From Reticulitermes speratus (Eukaryota; Arthropoda; Insecta; Blattodea; Rhinotermitidae), in contig JAJKFL010000008.1 of the NCBI GenBank assembly GCA_021186555.1, positions 19,275,936-19,339,935 of the forward strand: a stretch of DNA of 64,000 bases. The letters run 5' to 3'. A model generated the notes under the pieces. It was not told the origin of the DNA, searched no databases, and was given only the letters and a program-made list of their open reading frames with translations. A program made the position numbers and the translations under genes. Below, in pieces: positions 25,601 through 33,629 of the stretch (positions within the stretch are counted from its first letter, which is position 1; each line of letters begins with the position of its first letter).

Positions 25601-27108
25601 GGTTCTGTGCTCACAGCGGTGCTGCTGGAATGCAAGTCTTGTGGGACGTGGCGCTGTGTCACTGGGCGAGTAGTTCTCGGAGTTTCGAAGGACCGTAGTG
25701 CTTTCATCTTCAGGGTCAAGCAGTCCAAGAAGAACGACTGCTTGACCCTGAAGATGAAGGAACCAAACGTCGAGAACTACTCGGCTAATGACATAGCGCC
25801 ACACCCCTCCCCCCTGAATCTTCAACAGTATATATTCTCTGGAAAGTTTGACTTGACTTGTGGGTATGTTCCTCCCTAAGTGTGAGAGACCAAGTTTCAC
25901 ACCCATATAAAACAACAGGCAAAATTATAGTTTTGTATATCTTAATCTTTGTATTTTTGGGTAGCAAGCTGGAAGACAGAAGATTCTGCACCGAATGATA
26001 ACAAGCATTCCCCGACTTCAGTCTGCTCTTAATTTCTTCCTCAATGCAATTGCGATTCGTTAGCTTTACTCGTGTTTATATCATTTTATACTGAATTTCC
26101 TTTAATAAACTTTACGTTGTATTGACCGTGCATCTTATTACAGTTGAAATTTATTTTACTTTACCAACTTATGCACAATATCTTGCAATAGTATCAATTT
26201 ACCCCTATACGTATTTCGGCTTGTTAATATCCATCCTCAGGGGGTCACAGTGTTAAAGCATAGACTATACATCTATTGTAAAGTTGTTACATCCATGTGA
26301 ATAAAACATTAAAATATTAATTCTTTTATATTTTATAATTAATATTTTAATATTTTAATGTTTTATTCACATGGATGTAACAACTTTTACAATAGATGTA
26401 TAGTCTATGCTTTAACACTGTGACCCCCTGAGGATGGCTATTAACAAGCTGAAATACGTATAGGGTAAATTGATACTATTGTAAGATATTGTGCATAAGT
26501 TGGTAAAGTAAAATAAATTGCTTTAATAAATTGTCGCTTAAACTAAAATTTGTGTTTATGACCGTACTGGCCAATCACGATTATTTACGAACATATTACA
26601 GCCCAAATTTTTCCCCTCTGAAATATGCCGCAAATTTTCTACCACACGTCAGACGTCATAACTGGGCGACAAATGGAATGTGAAAGCCGTCTATTTAACT
26701 GTGCCAGAGGAAGGTAGTTTGAGGTCAAAAACTCGAAGTTATAACGGTCTTGCTTATCTCTGTTAACACCTGTTTCTAACAGCTCTGAAAATATCAAACC
26801 CTAAAGCCTTTTATGATTTAGCTTTCTAATATTGAAGTACAAACATATAGTCAAGACGGGCTCCAGCCGAGCGTGTGATTTATGTATATGTTATAAAACC
26901 CATCTCTCTTCACTTAAAACTATCAGCTGTAGTTTATGTCATGGTATATGAAGGAACTACAGGATTTATTGGTTCAGTGCCATATGTAAAGAAACTTCTG
27001 TCGTCTGAAAACTGAAAGAGGTGTACGAAAGCACTTACCTTCCACTGGCGGGGTACACCACCGGGCCTGCGTTCACCGAGTGTCCTATCTGGTTGCTGTG
27101 CTCCTCAT
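13532..27108 (-). CDS. Sushi/HYR/EGF-domain extracellular protein gene (partial, 8 exons proposed)
   Basis: Proposed coding blocks, 5' to 3' on the reverse strand: 27108-27039, 25548-25349, 22517-22393, 20601-20463, 18316-18140, 16239-16006, 15852-15676 and 13662 to 13541 or 13532. Together they encode about 414 residues: a short segment, a basic linker, one HYR-like domain, two six-cysteine sushi domains and two EGF-like domains. Every join keeps frame (phases 2,1,0,1,1,1,1). Such proteins are secreted or cell-surface and act by protein-protein contact. The HYR plus sushi combination recalls SRPX/SVEP1-like proteins, but I cannot name the orthologue. No signal peptide or transmembrane segment was found, so both ends are incomplete. 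Most introns are 1.5-2.8 kb and carry SINEs, LINEs and a Tigger-like element; the one between sushi 2 and EGF 1 is only 153 bp. Confidence 0.75.
13675..15675 (-). other. Intron between EGF exons; poly-C tract
   Basis: About 2 kb of AT-rich intron. It contains a 15-base C run at 14034-14048. No transposable element was recognised in it. Confidence 0.55.
15676..15852 (-). CDS. EGF-like domain exon 1 of the sushi/HYR/EGF gene
   Basis: A 177-bp symmetric phase 1-1 exon between acceptor CCTACAG and donor GAAG|GTAAGA. It encodes a 33-residue linker with HHTFRHHRKRAP, a basic histidine-rich stretch that could be a processing or glycosaminoglycan-binding site (inference). The first EGF-like domain follows: C-WANP-C-QGGGT-C-LNGPHPSQPTL-C-I-C-PPDREGEY-C, whose last cysteine lies in the next exon. 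HRKR-A resembles a furin-type R-x-K/R-R site, not tested. Confidence 0.85.
16006..16239 (-). CDS. Sushi/CCP domain exon 2
   Basis: A 234-bp phase 1-1 exon (acceptor TTGGCAG, donor CAGG|GTGAGC). Encodes VKGCPLPMSPEHGRLSCE, an acidic insert GEGSDINSSGDLLDEESV, then CRYDCDPGYTVPPSQAHL, a cysteine, SHSWNSTTDPSC. The core C..C-x3-C-x2-GY..C..W..P-x-C is the sushi signature, with the extra cysteine pair seen in selectin-type CCPs. The acidic insert between the second and third cysteines is longer than usual. NST is a possible N-glycosylation site. Confidence 0.88.
16900..17495 (+). mobile_element. Non-LTR retrotransposon 3' fragment (distinct LINE)
   Basis: Frame-shifted pieces read VLYGSVTWTLSQKAISVILT, then YELYEDMTLSTF-like sequence, WPHRMDR-like sequence, a GGCFRGGTPVGRPTGR-like stretch, and ELEGSSKEQRKVEGEDRR in a shifted frame. 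The order LYGS-TW, ELYED, AGHxxRM, GRPxxRWED and AARNRERWR is the usual C-terminal order of insect LINE polyproteins. Multiple frameshifts make it dead. It is inserted in the sushi/EGF gene intron on the opposite strand. Confidence 0.65.
17533..17986 (+). mobile_element. Tigger/pogo-like non-autonomous DNA transposon
   Basis: Second copy of the element at 1057-1524. The right end on the reverse strand reads TACAGCAGAACTCCTTTAAT; the left end is TACAGTAGTATTCCTTCAGT; both sit on TA. The interior stays open for much of its length and reads SFGKSVSTSIIVASPDSL then SPTPSTSSAMKTPDPQ. This is a serine/proline-rich tail of the kind found at the C terminus of Tigger transposases (inference). It is better preserved than the copy at 1 kb. 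Confidence 0.7.
18140..18316 (-). CDS. Sushi/CCP domain exon 1
   Basis: A 177-bp phase 1-1 exon bounded by acceptor TCTACAG and donor AGAG|GTAAGT. It encodes one complete sushi domain: C-PPLHLPEHVHGS-C-SLNNAWGSR-C-QLT-C-SQGYKLVGHDVTE-C-GDKLKWTNPLPR-C. Six cysteines, the GYKLVG turn and the W-x5-P-x-C end are diagnostic. One exon equals one domain with phase 1 borders, the standard layout of shuffled extracellular modules. Confidence 0.92.
18914..19203 (+). repeat. SINE family C, best-preserved copy
   Basis: tRNA-like head with A-box region tagctcagtcggtatagcg and B-box ggatcgaatcccgg, then the family body (ccagaccggccctggggcc, atgggtaccgggtcattcc, catctagcgccgaggtt, gggccttcatggcctgtt) ending gaactttacctttttac. 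A 19-bp target-site duplication with one mismatch flanks it (tagaatatatggtttctca at 18895 and 19204). Confidence 0.92.
19290..19480. repeat. GC-rich unclassified fragment
   Basis: A locally GC-rich segment with gcggatacgggccctggtg, caggccctgggcccctttc and gctgggccccggtactttg. Its composition is unlike the flanking AT-rich intron. Probably an old repeat fragment; class unknown. Confidence 0.3.
20463..20601 (-). CDS. HYR-like domain, second half
   Basis: Encodes LSEVRLESLFGPRPGTTV, GEGSYNILIRLIHNREQLTM and CKYRYHVT. The pattern G-x-Y-x-I-x(7-9)-C-x-Y/F-x-x-x-V matches the end of HYR domains, an immunoglobulin-like fold often next to sushi domains. Donor ACAG|GTAAGA (phase 1) joins the sushi exon in frame. 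The acceptor is uncertain: I use AGCCAAG|TTA (start 20601, phase 0) because it matches the upstream donor phase; GTCAG|AGCC at 20608 is the alternative. Confidence 0.68.
20870..21950 (+). repeat. Unclassified dispersed repeat with internally reiterated motif
   Basis: Starts near gcctgtctgtccgtccgtcc. A short motif is repeated five times with drift: 'ttttcatgagatttggt', 'ttttcatgagattcggc', gtttcgtgaaaatcggtgc, gtttagtgaaaattggcgc and gtttcgtgaaaattggttc. Several copies are followed by 'cttacgagcgtaaatgaaat'-like text. It matches no autonomous element I can name. The open frames within it are repeat-driven. Confidence 0.45.
22393..22517 (-). CDS. HYR-like domain, first half
   Basis: Encodes LKAVQDAPDFRSPERMCVRC, PDDRSVLATKGTTFTL and VESPA. 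CPDD followed about 10 residues later by a T-x-T-x-V strand is the usual start of a HYR domain. Phase 1 in (several AG acceptors at 22498-22518 share this phase) and phase 0 out at GCA|GTAAAG. Joined to the exon at 20601 it gives a domain of about 67 residues between the first and last cysteine, normal for HYR; the usual Asp-Asn of the middle is missing, so a small undetected exon between them is possible. Confidence 0.62.
22725..22805 (+). repeat. GGTTGT/GGT and GTA microsatellite
   Basis: Imperfect (ggt/tgt)n run followed by agtagtagtagtagt, ending about 22801. Confidence 0.8.
22960..23170 (+). repeat. RTE-like LINE 3' fragment
   Basis: Sequence such as acagaattttaatggggaa, gataggaggatgaaattaa-like text, 'ggacgaaattagctcagaat' and a terminal gttggttagttaat matches the last about 200 bp of the LINE copies at 58680 and 33630, ending in the same GTTA-rich tail. 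Confidence 0.55.
23741..24426 (-). repeat. SINE family A with internal tandem expansion
   Basis: Full family-A ends are present: A-tail seen as T-run at 23741, head with ggattcgaacccacaatccc at 24356-24375. The copy is 686 bp instead of about 265. A perfect 11-bp target-site duplication, gcagaatatct, lies at 23730-23740 and 24427-24437, so the whole enlarged element behaves as one insertion. The extra length is the array at 23914-24337. Confidence 0.9.
23914..24337. repeat. Three-copy ~141-bp tandem array inside a SINE
   Basis: Units 23914-24054, 24055-24193 and 24194-24337 each begin acatccatgcc and a 'ggtgggatttttttt' run, then cctttgatccatttttgtac, aaatcctt, cttcatgtcactta and ttccatacta. 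A fourth partial start at 24338 continues into the normal SINE head. Copies differ by small indels and substitutions. Confidence 0.92.
24564..24604 (-). ncRNA. Hammerhead-ribozyme-like motif
   Basis: On the reverse strand: stem I ACTCC/GGAGT, box CTTATGA (canonical CTGATGA with one change), an extra T, stem II GGCAC/GTGCC closed by TCCG, then GAAAC, AT, GTA. All three helices and both catalytic boxes are in hammerhead order (type I open end). The G5-to-T change in the box should abolish cleavage if the assignment is right. Hammerheads are known in Penelope-like retroelements; activity here is not claimed. Confidence 0.45.
25349..25548 (-). CDS. Basic linker exon of the sushi/HYR/EGF gene (tentative)
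   Basis: A 200-bp GC-rich island in AT-rich DNA, bounded on the reverse strand by acceptor CTCTGCAG and donor TCTG|GTAACA. The frame with phase 2 in and 1 out is open and reads HWDSAHRRHRVLAPQAGRVT, VTQRHYGKTGKTELPQRRTT, GLFRSSQWGSATVPYKGAKV, NVPVLS. It has no known domain and is rich in Arg, Lys, His and Thr, like disordered linkers of secreted proteins. The phases match both neighbours (27039 donor phase 2; 22517 acceptor phase 1). The other two frames are also partly open, which weakens the call. Confidence 0.5.
25639..25808. repeat. Palindrome of the GAAACGTCGG module
   Basis: Arms centre near 25733: cttcagggtcaagcagtc at 25709-25726 faces gactgcttgaccctgaag at 25737-25754. The outer arms (gtagttctcggagtttcg versus acgtcgagaactac) also pair with mismatches. 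The same unit recurs singly at 30425 and 63045. Confidence 0.75.
25880..26050 (-). repeat. RTE-like LINE 3' fragment
   Basis: The reverse strand reads LPKNTKIKIYKTIILPVVLY then GCETWSLTLREEHTH before running into the adjacent palindrome. The ILPVVLYGCETWSL block is shared with the copies at 31 kb and 60 kb. Confidence 0.7.
26149..26519. repeat. 371-bp near-perfect palindrome with hammerhead-like ends
   Basis: The arms, about 170-185 bp each, pair from aatttattttactttaccaa on the left to its complement on the right. The centre is AT-rich at about 26320-26345. Each arm carries the module cctgaggatgg...gaaatacgtatagg (26430-26466 forward; 26210-26246 reverse). Confidence 0.9.
27039..27108 (-). 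CDS. Possible 5' exon of the sushi/HYR/EGF gene
   Basis: A very strong donor, GGAAG|GTAAGT, follows the only open frame on the reverse strand: EEHSNQIGHSVNAGPVVYPA then SGR. The acceptor ACAACAG at 27109-27110 would give phase 1 in; alternatively an ATG at about 27118 could start translation. Phase 2 out matches the linker exon at 25548. Composition is GC-richer than the flanks. There is no recognisable domain. Confidence 0.42.
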
Positions 27109-27872
27109 CTGTTGTCCGCATCGCCAGAAACAAACACGTCCATTAATATCAGTCCAAATATATCAGTGACCTGAAAATTATTTTTCTATCAAGGCTGTAG
27201 CTATAAATATCAGTCTAATTACACAACGAACCGGAACATCTTATCATCAAAATTATAACCTTAAATATCATTACAAACATATTAATTACTTAAAAATCAT
27301 ATTCATGTTAAGAGAGTTGCCTCAAATATCAGTACAAGTACTCGTACATGATGACTTAAAAATTGTATTTATATCTCGGAAACAGCTCCAAATATTAGTG
27401 ACCTGAATTCTGTCTTTATATCACGACAGTAACCTCAAATGTTAGTGATCATAAAAATTATCTTCATCGTGATATGTATCAAGGCGTAGGCTAGGCATGT
27501 CAGTTCAAAGCAATTTATTCGTACATTATTGTCATATTCTGGCCTCTTAGGGAAGGTATTCACGCGTGGGCTATTCTAAAAAAAAAACAGTCATTTGATC
27601 CATTTATTGAAAATGTATTACAGACCTGGATAATAGTATTCTGGTTCGTATACGCGATCGCGTGTGTAGAATCTGCCTGCACCGCCATGTGCTGAGGGTG
27701 CAATCCTGCAACAGTGAAAACACCAGTAAGATGTACAAGTATACGTGTAGCTCCGCACTGAGCTCTGCGGCTCTGCTCCCTTTTCCCAGCTAAGTCCTGA
27801 ATTATAGCTGTTGCAAGATGCTGCTTGTCAGGCTTCATGTACGAATTCCAAATGTCTGAAAAAAACTCAGCT

Positions 27873-28121
27873 CTCTCACCGCGGAGGCCATGTTCGATCC
27901 CAGGCCAGTCCATATAAGATTTGTGGTGGACAAAGTGGGACTCACACAGGTTTTTCTCCGAGTACTTCGGTTTTCCTCTGTCAATTTCATTTCACCTGTG
28001 ATCCATTAAAATGGAAAAAAGCATAAAAAACTTCACCAGCTTCATCATCTTCATCATAGGGTTGTACAATAAGCCTAAAGGCTGCGGTGCGTCCGTAGCA
28101 TCTGCTGCGGGGCCCTTCAGT
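27873..28121 (+). repeat. SINE family B, 5'-truncated
   Basis: Begins within the head (ctctcaccgcggaggcc) and keeps the B-box-like tgttcgatccc, then gatttgtggtggacaaagt, gtacttcggttttcctctg and the end ctgcggtgcgtccgtagca. It is flanked by a 14-bp duplication aaaaaaactcagct (27859-27872 and 28122-28135). Confidence 0.9.
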
Positions 28122-28170
28122 AAAAAAACTCAGCTTTGATTAATTAGATCAGTGATTAGCAACTATATGT

Positions 28171-28173
<3 letters not shown>

Positions 28174-28201
<28 letters not shown>
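28174..28201. repeat. (TA)n microsatellite
   Basis: Uninterrupted alternating ta run. Confidence 0.95.
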
Positions 28202-28323
28202 CAAGCACTTTTGTTATATACTGCCAAAATATCATCACGTATTTTGCGATGTGTTCCGAATTCAAAAGGCCATCGTCATGGCTTATTTTCATTCGTGAAT
28301 TATACCATATATATTATAATTAT

Positions 28324-28588
28324 GCCGATCCCAGTGGCCACGCGGTCTAAGGCGTGGGTCTGGGGCCGCTCACTTGCTGGGAATGTGGGTTTGAATCCCA
28401 CCGGTGGCACGAATGTCTGTCTCTTGTGAGTGTTGTGTGTTGTCAGGTAGAGGTCTCTGCGCCGGGCTGATCACATGTCCAGAGGAATCCTACCGAGTGT
28501 GGTGTGTCTAAAAAAGTGTGATCGTGAAGCCTTGAAAAAAATGAGGCGGCATAGGCCCCCAAGGGGCTGTCGAGCCATTGATAAAAAT
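28324..28588 (+). repeat. SINE family A, full-length
   Basis: Starts gccgatcccagtggccacgc with the A-box-like gcggtctaaggcgtgggtc and B-box gggtttgaatccca, and ends ggggctgtcgagccattgat followed by an A-rich tail. Confidence 0.88.
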
Positions 28589-28690
28589 AGTATGTTATAT
28601 TTTATAGTTTAATTTTCTTTTATATTTCCTTTTACCTTTCTTGCTAGTTCGTATTATATGGTCTGAAAGTCTTGCAATTTGTACTCATCT

Positions 28691-28729
28691 GATCCCTGAG
28701 GATGGCGGTCCTCCGAAACATGTTCGATC
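28691..28729 (+). ncRNA. Hammerhead-ribozyme-like motif
   Basis: Stem I gatc/gatc, box CTGAGGA, extra T, short stem II (GG/CC with an internal cggtcct), GAAAC, at, GTT. It has the same layout as the copy at 24564 but a weaker stem II. It is followed by ctttaataaatgcg. Confidence 0.35.
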
Positions 28730-28953
28730 TTTAATAAATGCGTTTTCAATAGTCTACTCTGTTTGTGTTATATAGTGTCCTTTAAAAAAGGGAGTGGATA
28801 TTTAAATTTTAGCGCAACCTTTTAAGTAAAACGTGAATGTTATATGAACCAAAAAAGGTAAAACTATGCAATGCAAGGCATTTTGTGGGGAAAAAAGAAC
28901 GCAGATTGTGCAGCATATTTAAAAAAATGCAATAAGTGGCCATGTTGCCTAAA

Positions 28954-29035
28954 TACAGGGCATACACAAAAGAATGGTGCGGTTTTAATAGTGAACACTA
29001 TTAAAACCGCACCATTCGTTTGTGTATACCCTGTA
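28954..29035. mobile_element. 80-bp mariner-like hairpin MITE
   Basis: Almost the whole element is two 38-bp inverted arms (cagggcatacacaaaagaat... and its complement) separated by aa. TA flanks both ends, the target duplication of Tc1/mariner elements. It has no coding capacity. Confidence 0.8.
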
Positions 29036-30420
29036 TGTAAAATACCTTACTTGGGGTGCTGGCTCTGCGCACGTCCCGCATATGGGACACTAGTATCATA
29101 AAGGTATTATGATCGTAAGATGATTTAGCGACACTGTTTTGCATACAAACTTCTCTTGAGTCAAATTGTATGCGGAGCTGGTCATGAATGGTAAGTCGGG
29201 TTTTGTACAGTCGGCCGTGATCTATTCAGAGGCTGACTCTCTCATTCGTCTGGCATATGGGCCTACTTAAGGCAGCAAGCGTTGTCAGAAATTTGAGGAT
29301 AGCCTATCTCCGGACAGAGATTCGAACCCGCAACCTTCCTAATACGAAGAATCTATAAGTCTCAATCATTGAAAGATGCATGAATTGGTTCAAATACTGT
29401 GAAATAAATATCGTCATTCATGAACCATTCTTAGTTTATATCATTTAGATGGAATGCTTCTGTTATTGGTAATACTTGTAGCAACTTTGGTAAACGGGAA
29501 GTTAAAACAGGCAATTCCTGAGTGTCTGTTTTTAAAGGTACAGCTGTGCACTACCCAGGGTGCGGCCGGCCTAACACGGCTTGTTTATCCACAGTATGTT
29601 AGATGCACCACGACAAGCAACTTGGCTCAAGCCTGACACCTAACGGCGTGTAAATAATTTTAAAATCACGGAAATATTCTAGCTTGTCATTAACATTGAG
29701 ATGAAAAAAACAGGTGTTGCCATCCGAGTGTGTTTTGGGCAGCGAGTCGCAAGGCAGTTTGTCACCTCAGCACTTCGTGCTCACGTAGTCTTACTATTAA
29801 TAAAATTCGAAGAAGCTGTAAAAGCGAAAATTTTTTAACCACTGTACATTTATATAATTGTTTCATGTTTTTTTGTAGCCTCAAAGAACGCGGAAACGCT
29901 GTTTGAAGGATTTCAGTATTTCGGAGTTGGCTACAGATGTTAATTGAGATCTACATGCAATATATTCAAATTAGAGCTTTGCTTAGCGGTGACACGTAGG
30001 AATGGCAGATTTTTCACTTAATAATTTATTGCATACACCGAGTAGAGTAATGGGTGACAGAACAGCTGATGACACGCCATGGATCCGTACGGATGGATGC
30101 TTCTATAGCCTTCATATCTGTGTCAGTGGCGGCTCGTAGGAATAGGCTTTCTTCAAGTGACCGACTGCTTTATAATCTGGCTTGTGCTTACATGAATATT
30201 AATTCAGAATGATAATTTGCTAAGACAGTAGGGTTAGGTTTTCCCGTTTGCATTACCTAGGCATCATACCACAATAGTCAGGTTCAAGTGAAATGGTACG
30301 TATTCTTAGCAGGCACTAGGTTGAGGCAATTGGCATCTTCCCGCTTCGGCTCCTTCTTCTCCGCGGAAAGAAACTCCACTGACAACTGGATAGGTCACAG
30401 AGCCAATCTAGACGTGATGG
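29036..30420. other. No gene recognised
   Basis: Non-coding. A tRNA-like B-box on the reverse strand (ggttgcgggttcgaatctc, about 29313-29331) suggests a degraded SINE head of another family, but I could not trace a body. Confidence 0.4.
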
Positions 30421-30424
30421 CGAA

Positions 30425-30555
30425 GAGGAAAATTCTCTTCTTAGACTGCTTGACCCTGAAGATGAAAGGCACTACGATCCTTTGAAACGTCGGAAACTGC
30501 TGACCCAACGACACAAGGTAATAACCCAGAAGACATGAATCTTCAGCAACACCGC
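30425..30555 (+). repeat. GAAACGTCGG module, single copy
   Basis: gactgcttgaccctgaagat, gatcctttgaaacgtcgg, aataacccagaagacatgaa and cttcagcaacaccgc, colinear with 63045-63165. The box CTGAAGA-T and the stem AAAGG/CCTTT before GAAAC follow the hammerhead-like layout. Confidence 0.7.
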
Positions 30556-30599
30556 TATATGACTGACTGAGACTGACTAACTAACTGAACTAAGTAACT

Positions 30600-31240
30600 A
30601 ACCAACCAACTCCATGTTGTAAAGTCCTTTTTAAGAAACTAACAGGAACTCGTCTAATCCAGAACTTATCCGCATTTTATGGAACCCGGAGGTTTATTAT
30701 CGCATTTACAAGAGCCCGCCACTTGTCTCTACCATGAGCCAGATCAATCCAGACCATGCCCCCATCCAGCCACTGGACGATCCGGTTTAGTGTTATCCTC
30801 CCATCTATGCCTAGGTCTTCCAAGTGGTCACTTTCCCACAAGTCTCCCCACAAAAACCCTGTGTGTATCTCCTCTCCCCCATACGTGACACTTGCCCCTG
30901 TCCATTTCAATCTTCTTTAGTTGATCACCCGAATAATATTTGATGAGAAGTACAGATCATAAAGTTCCTCGTTATGTAGTCTTCTCCAGTCCCCTGTTGC
31001 CTCGTCCCTCTTAGGCCCAGATATCTTCCTCAGCACCCTATTCTCGAACACCCTCAGCCTATGTTCCTCCCTCAATGTAAGAGACCAAGTTTCACACCCA
31101 TACAAAACAACAGGCAAAATTATAATTCTGTATATCTTGATCTTTATATTTCTGGGTAGCTAACTGGAAAACAAAAGATCGGCACCGAATGATAGCAAGC
31201 ATTAGGTGACTTAAATCTGTTCTTAATTTCTTCATCAATG
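30600..31240 (-). mobile_element. RTE-like LINE 3' end
   Basis: The reverse strand gives IKIYRIIILPVVLYGCETWS, LTLREEHRLRVFENRVLRKI, GPKRDEATGDWRRLHNEELY, DLYFSSNIIRVI, then (with frameshifts) MKWTGASVTYGGEEIHTGFL and [24 protein letters not shown] and stop. This is the C-terminal region of an insect non-LTR polyprotein, followed by the GTTA-rich tail seen as ctaactaactg at about 30575. Frameshifts make it inactive. Confidence 0.8.
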
Positions 31241-31321
31241 GTGTTTTGACGTGTTGGGTTGTTCCCAAATATTTGAACTATTCAACCCTTTTGAATGAAA
31301 GCTACGAAAATCAATTATGAA

Positions 31322-31544
31322 TTTACAGATATATTTCTCAAAATCAATCACACACATCATATAAGATAGGATAAAACAAGCAAAGCGTTTCGGCTGATCA
31401 AGCCATTATCAGTCCCTTATCAAGAACATTAAAAAGATACTTGACACTGCAATAGGCGCTCCTATTGCAGTGTCAAGTATCTTTTTAATGTTTTATCCTA
31501 CCTTATATGTTGTGTGTGATTGATTTTGAGAAACATATCTGTAA
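31322..31544. repeat. Palindrome with one-sided 45-bp hammerhead-like insert
   Basis: The arms pair from ttacagatatatttctcaaa to tttgagaaacatatctgtaa, and the centre is gcaataggcgctcctattgc (31449-31468). The left arm alone carries an extra segment (about 31376-31423) whose reverse strand reads CTGATAA-T-GGCT...AGCC-GAAAC. Confidence 0.85.
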
Positions 31545-32447
31545 CTGAAAACACAAAGAGGATATGCCATCTCAAAACAATTATTAATTTGTTAAATAAT
31601 TGCATTCTGTGTTTCTTTTAAGGATTTGGAGTAGTGAATTGCCCCAAGTGAACAAAGAAGGTTTGTAAATTTTATTATTTACATTTTCATCACTCCAGGT
31701 GTTATGTTAGTCGTGTTCTGTGGGAATATAATGATATATTTTTATTACCTTTGATGTCACTTTTGTTGCCAAGATACTCTGTTTATATTTTATTTGACAA
31801 ATCAACGTAATTTTAAAAAAGGTAGCTGTGATGTCACGTATCCTTTTATCCAGGCGCTTCGTCAGGGCACATTATTTAAATCTGCAGGATTACCCCCAGT
31901 TCAAACTTGCACAAATGTCAGAGCTGGCGATTCAAGGCTACAGTCACACAAGGCAAATAGATCTTTCAGGTAGTTTGATCTACTCTTTAATTTAATTTAA
32001 AACGTGTTGTGATTATTGTCTTGGATAAATGAGAGGAAGGGCCGGACCTTTTAACATATAACACTTTTCTGCAAGAAAGGTAAATCTCATTCCCAACATA
32101 TAAAGAGGATTAGTCGGAAGCATTGGCCCGTCAACAGGTAATTATTGATAAAGAGAAATATTTTGTATAATTCTTGTAGACTGATCGGGAATTATCCAAA
32201 ATCAAAATGTTTCAATAATTATGACAGAAAAACTAGTAGTGCCAAATATTTTTATTACCATGTATATGTTAGACACTGTCTACTGACTGCAGTATATTTG
32301 ATATACACGGCGTTTATAAAATGTTTTTACTTCCTTCTGAAGGTGCACTGTGGCCATTATAACAGACTTATTTTTGTATTTAAATATTGATATAATAAAA
32401 ACATTCTAAAAAATCTAAAAAAAAGGTATGTTTATGTATTAGACCAT
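31545..32447. other. No gene recognised
   Basis: AT-rich sequence with short open frames only. Confidence 0.45.
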
Positions 32448-32704
32448 GCCGTGCCATGGCTCAGGCGGTTATTCGCCGGCCACTCACCGCGGAGGCCCGG
32501 GTTGATCCCGGATCGGTCCATGTGGGTTTTATGGTGGAAAAAAGTGGCACTAGGACAGTTTTTTCTCCGGGTGCTTCGGTTTTCCCCTGTCAATTTATTC
32601 CACCGGTGCTCCATTAAAATGGAAAAGCAGAAAAAACTTCATCTTCCTCACAGGGTTGCACAATAAGCCTTCAAAGGCTGCGGTGCGTCCGTAGCATCTG
32701 CTAT
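32448..32704 (+). repeat. SINE family B, full-length
   Basis: Starts gccgtgccatggctcaggcg (A-box-like). B-box region gcccgggttgatcccgg, then the family body tgggttttatggtgg, gtgcttcggttttcccctgt, ccggtgctccattaaaatgg and the end ctgcggtgcgtccgtagca. Confidence 0.88.
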
Positions 32705-33629
32705 CAATACGTCAGAACAAGGCAGAAGTAAAGGGGTTGTTAGACCAGTTCCTTCATTCCTGCCTTGCAGCTCTGCAAGGTCGTCTCCTTCAGTGTGTCA
32801 GCATTCATCTTCTTGTTATGTTATGCACTGCAGAACTTATGATGTATGGGTGCGCTGTGAATCACGTGCTTTTACTTCGGGAAACGTGACTGCTAGCTTA
32901 AATCACCTTTGAAGATCGGTAAGTACTGGATAATAAATTTTACTGCTTGTTCACATGTCTTTATTATTCTCTAGTAAGGAGGCTGGTCTAGAAGTCAGTA
33001 CTGAGGAACGTAAGTATAGGCCTGCGTTTCTGTGTCGTCACAGAATGCAGGATAAAATCACAACATGATCATAACCATTATGTCCTGTCAAACCGTATAC
33101 AAAGTTCAAATATTTGAGAACAGCAGTGATAGTTTAAAATTGCATGCACGAAGAAATTAAGAGCGGTCTTAATTCTGGGAAAGCTTGCTACCCTTCGGCC
33201 CACAGTGTCTTGTCTTTCAGTTTGTTGTCTAACAAGAGCTAGTTTGTGTGTAGAATCGCTAGGCTATTAAATGAGCGAAAAAAAATGAAATAAAAACACC
33301 ACAGCTTTGATCCAGAAAACAAAATCCAGAGCGAGAGATGAAAACTGAAAAAAATGTATGGTAAACAATATAGAATTTAAGATTAATATTTCAGTAACAT
33401 TGTAGGAACTTAAGAGTGACACGAGAGACATGCACTGCAGAAAACTTGGTATTAGCAGGCACATCACTGAAATTCGGTAATGTGTGTCAGCAAATAAATT
33501 ATTATTAATATATTATTGTATATAATTATAATTTTACCCGTTGTTTTACATTGGTACGAAACTTGGTCTTTCATATAAGACAAGAACATAGACACAATGT
33601 GTTAGTGAACGAAGTGCTGAGGAATACGA

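Noticed and set aside
25490..25915. 141-codon reverse frame
   Set aside because: It runs through the GAAACGTCGG palindrome and only clips the proposed exon in a different frame; its sequence mirrors the palindrome arms.
27560..27913. 117-codon reverse frame
   Set aside because: Half lies antisense to a family-B SINE and the rest has no domain or splice signals.
30679..30888. Open frame on the + strand rich in proline, serine and histidine
   Set aside because: It is the antisense of the RTE-like LINE C-terminal coding region; the same antisense peptide pattern appears opposite the other copies (e.g. 58821-59009).
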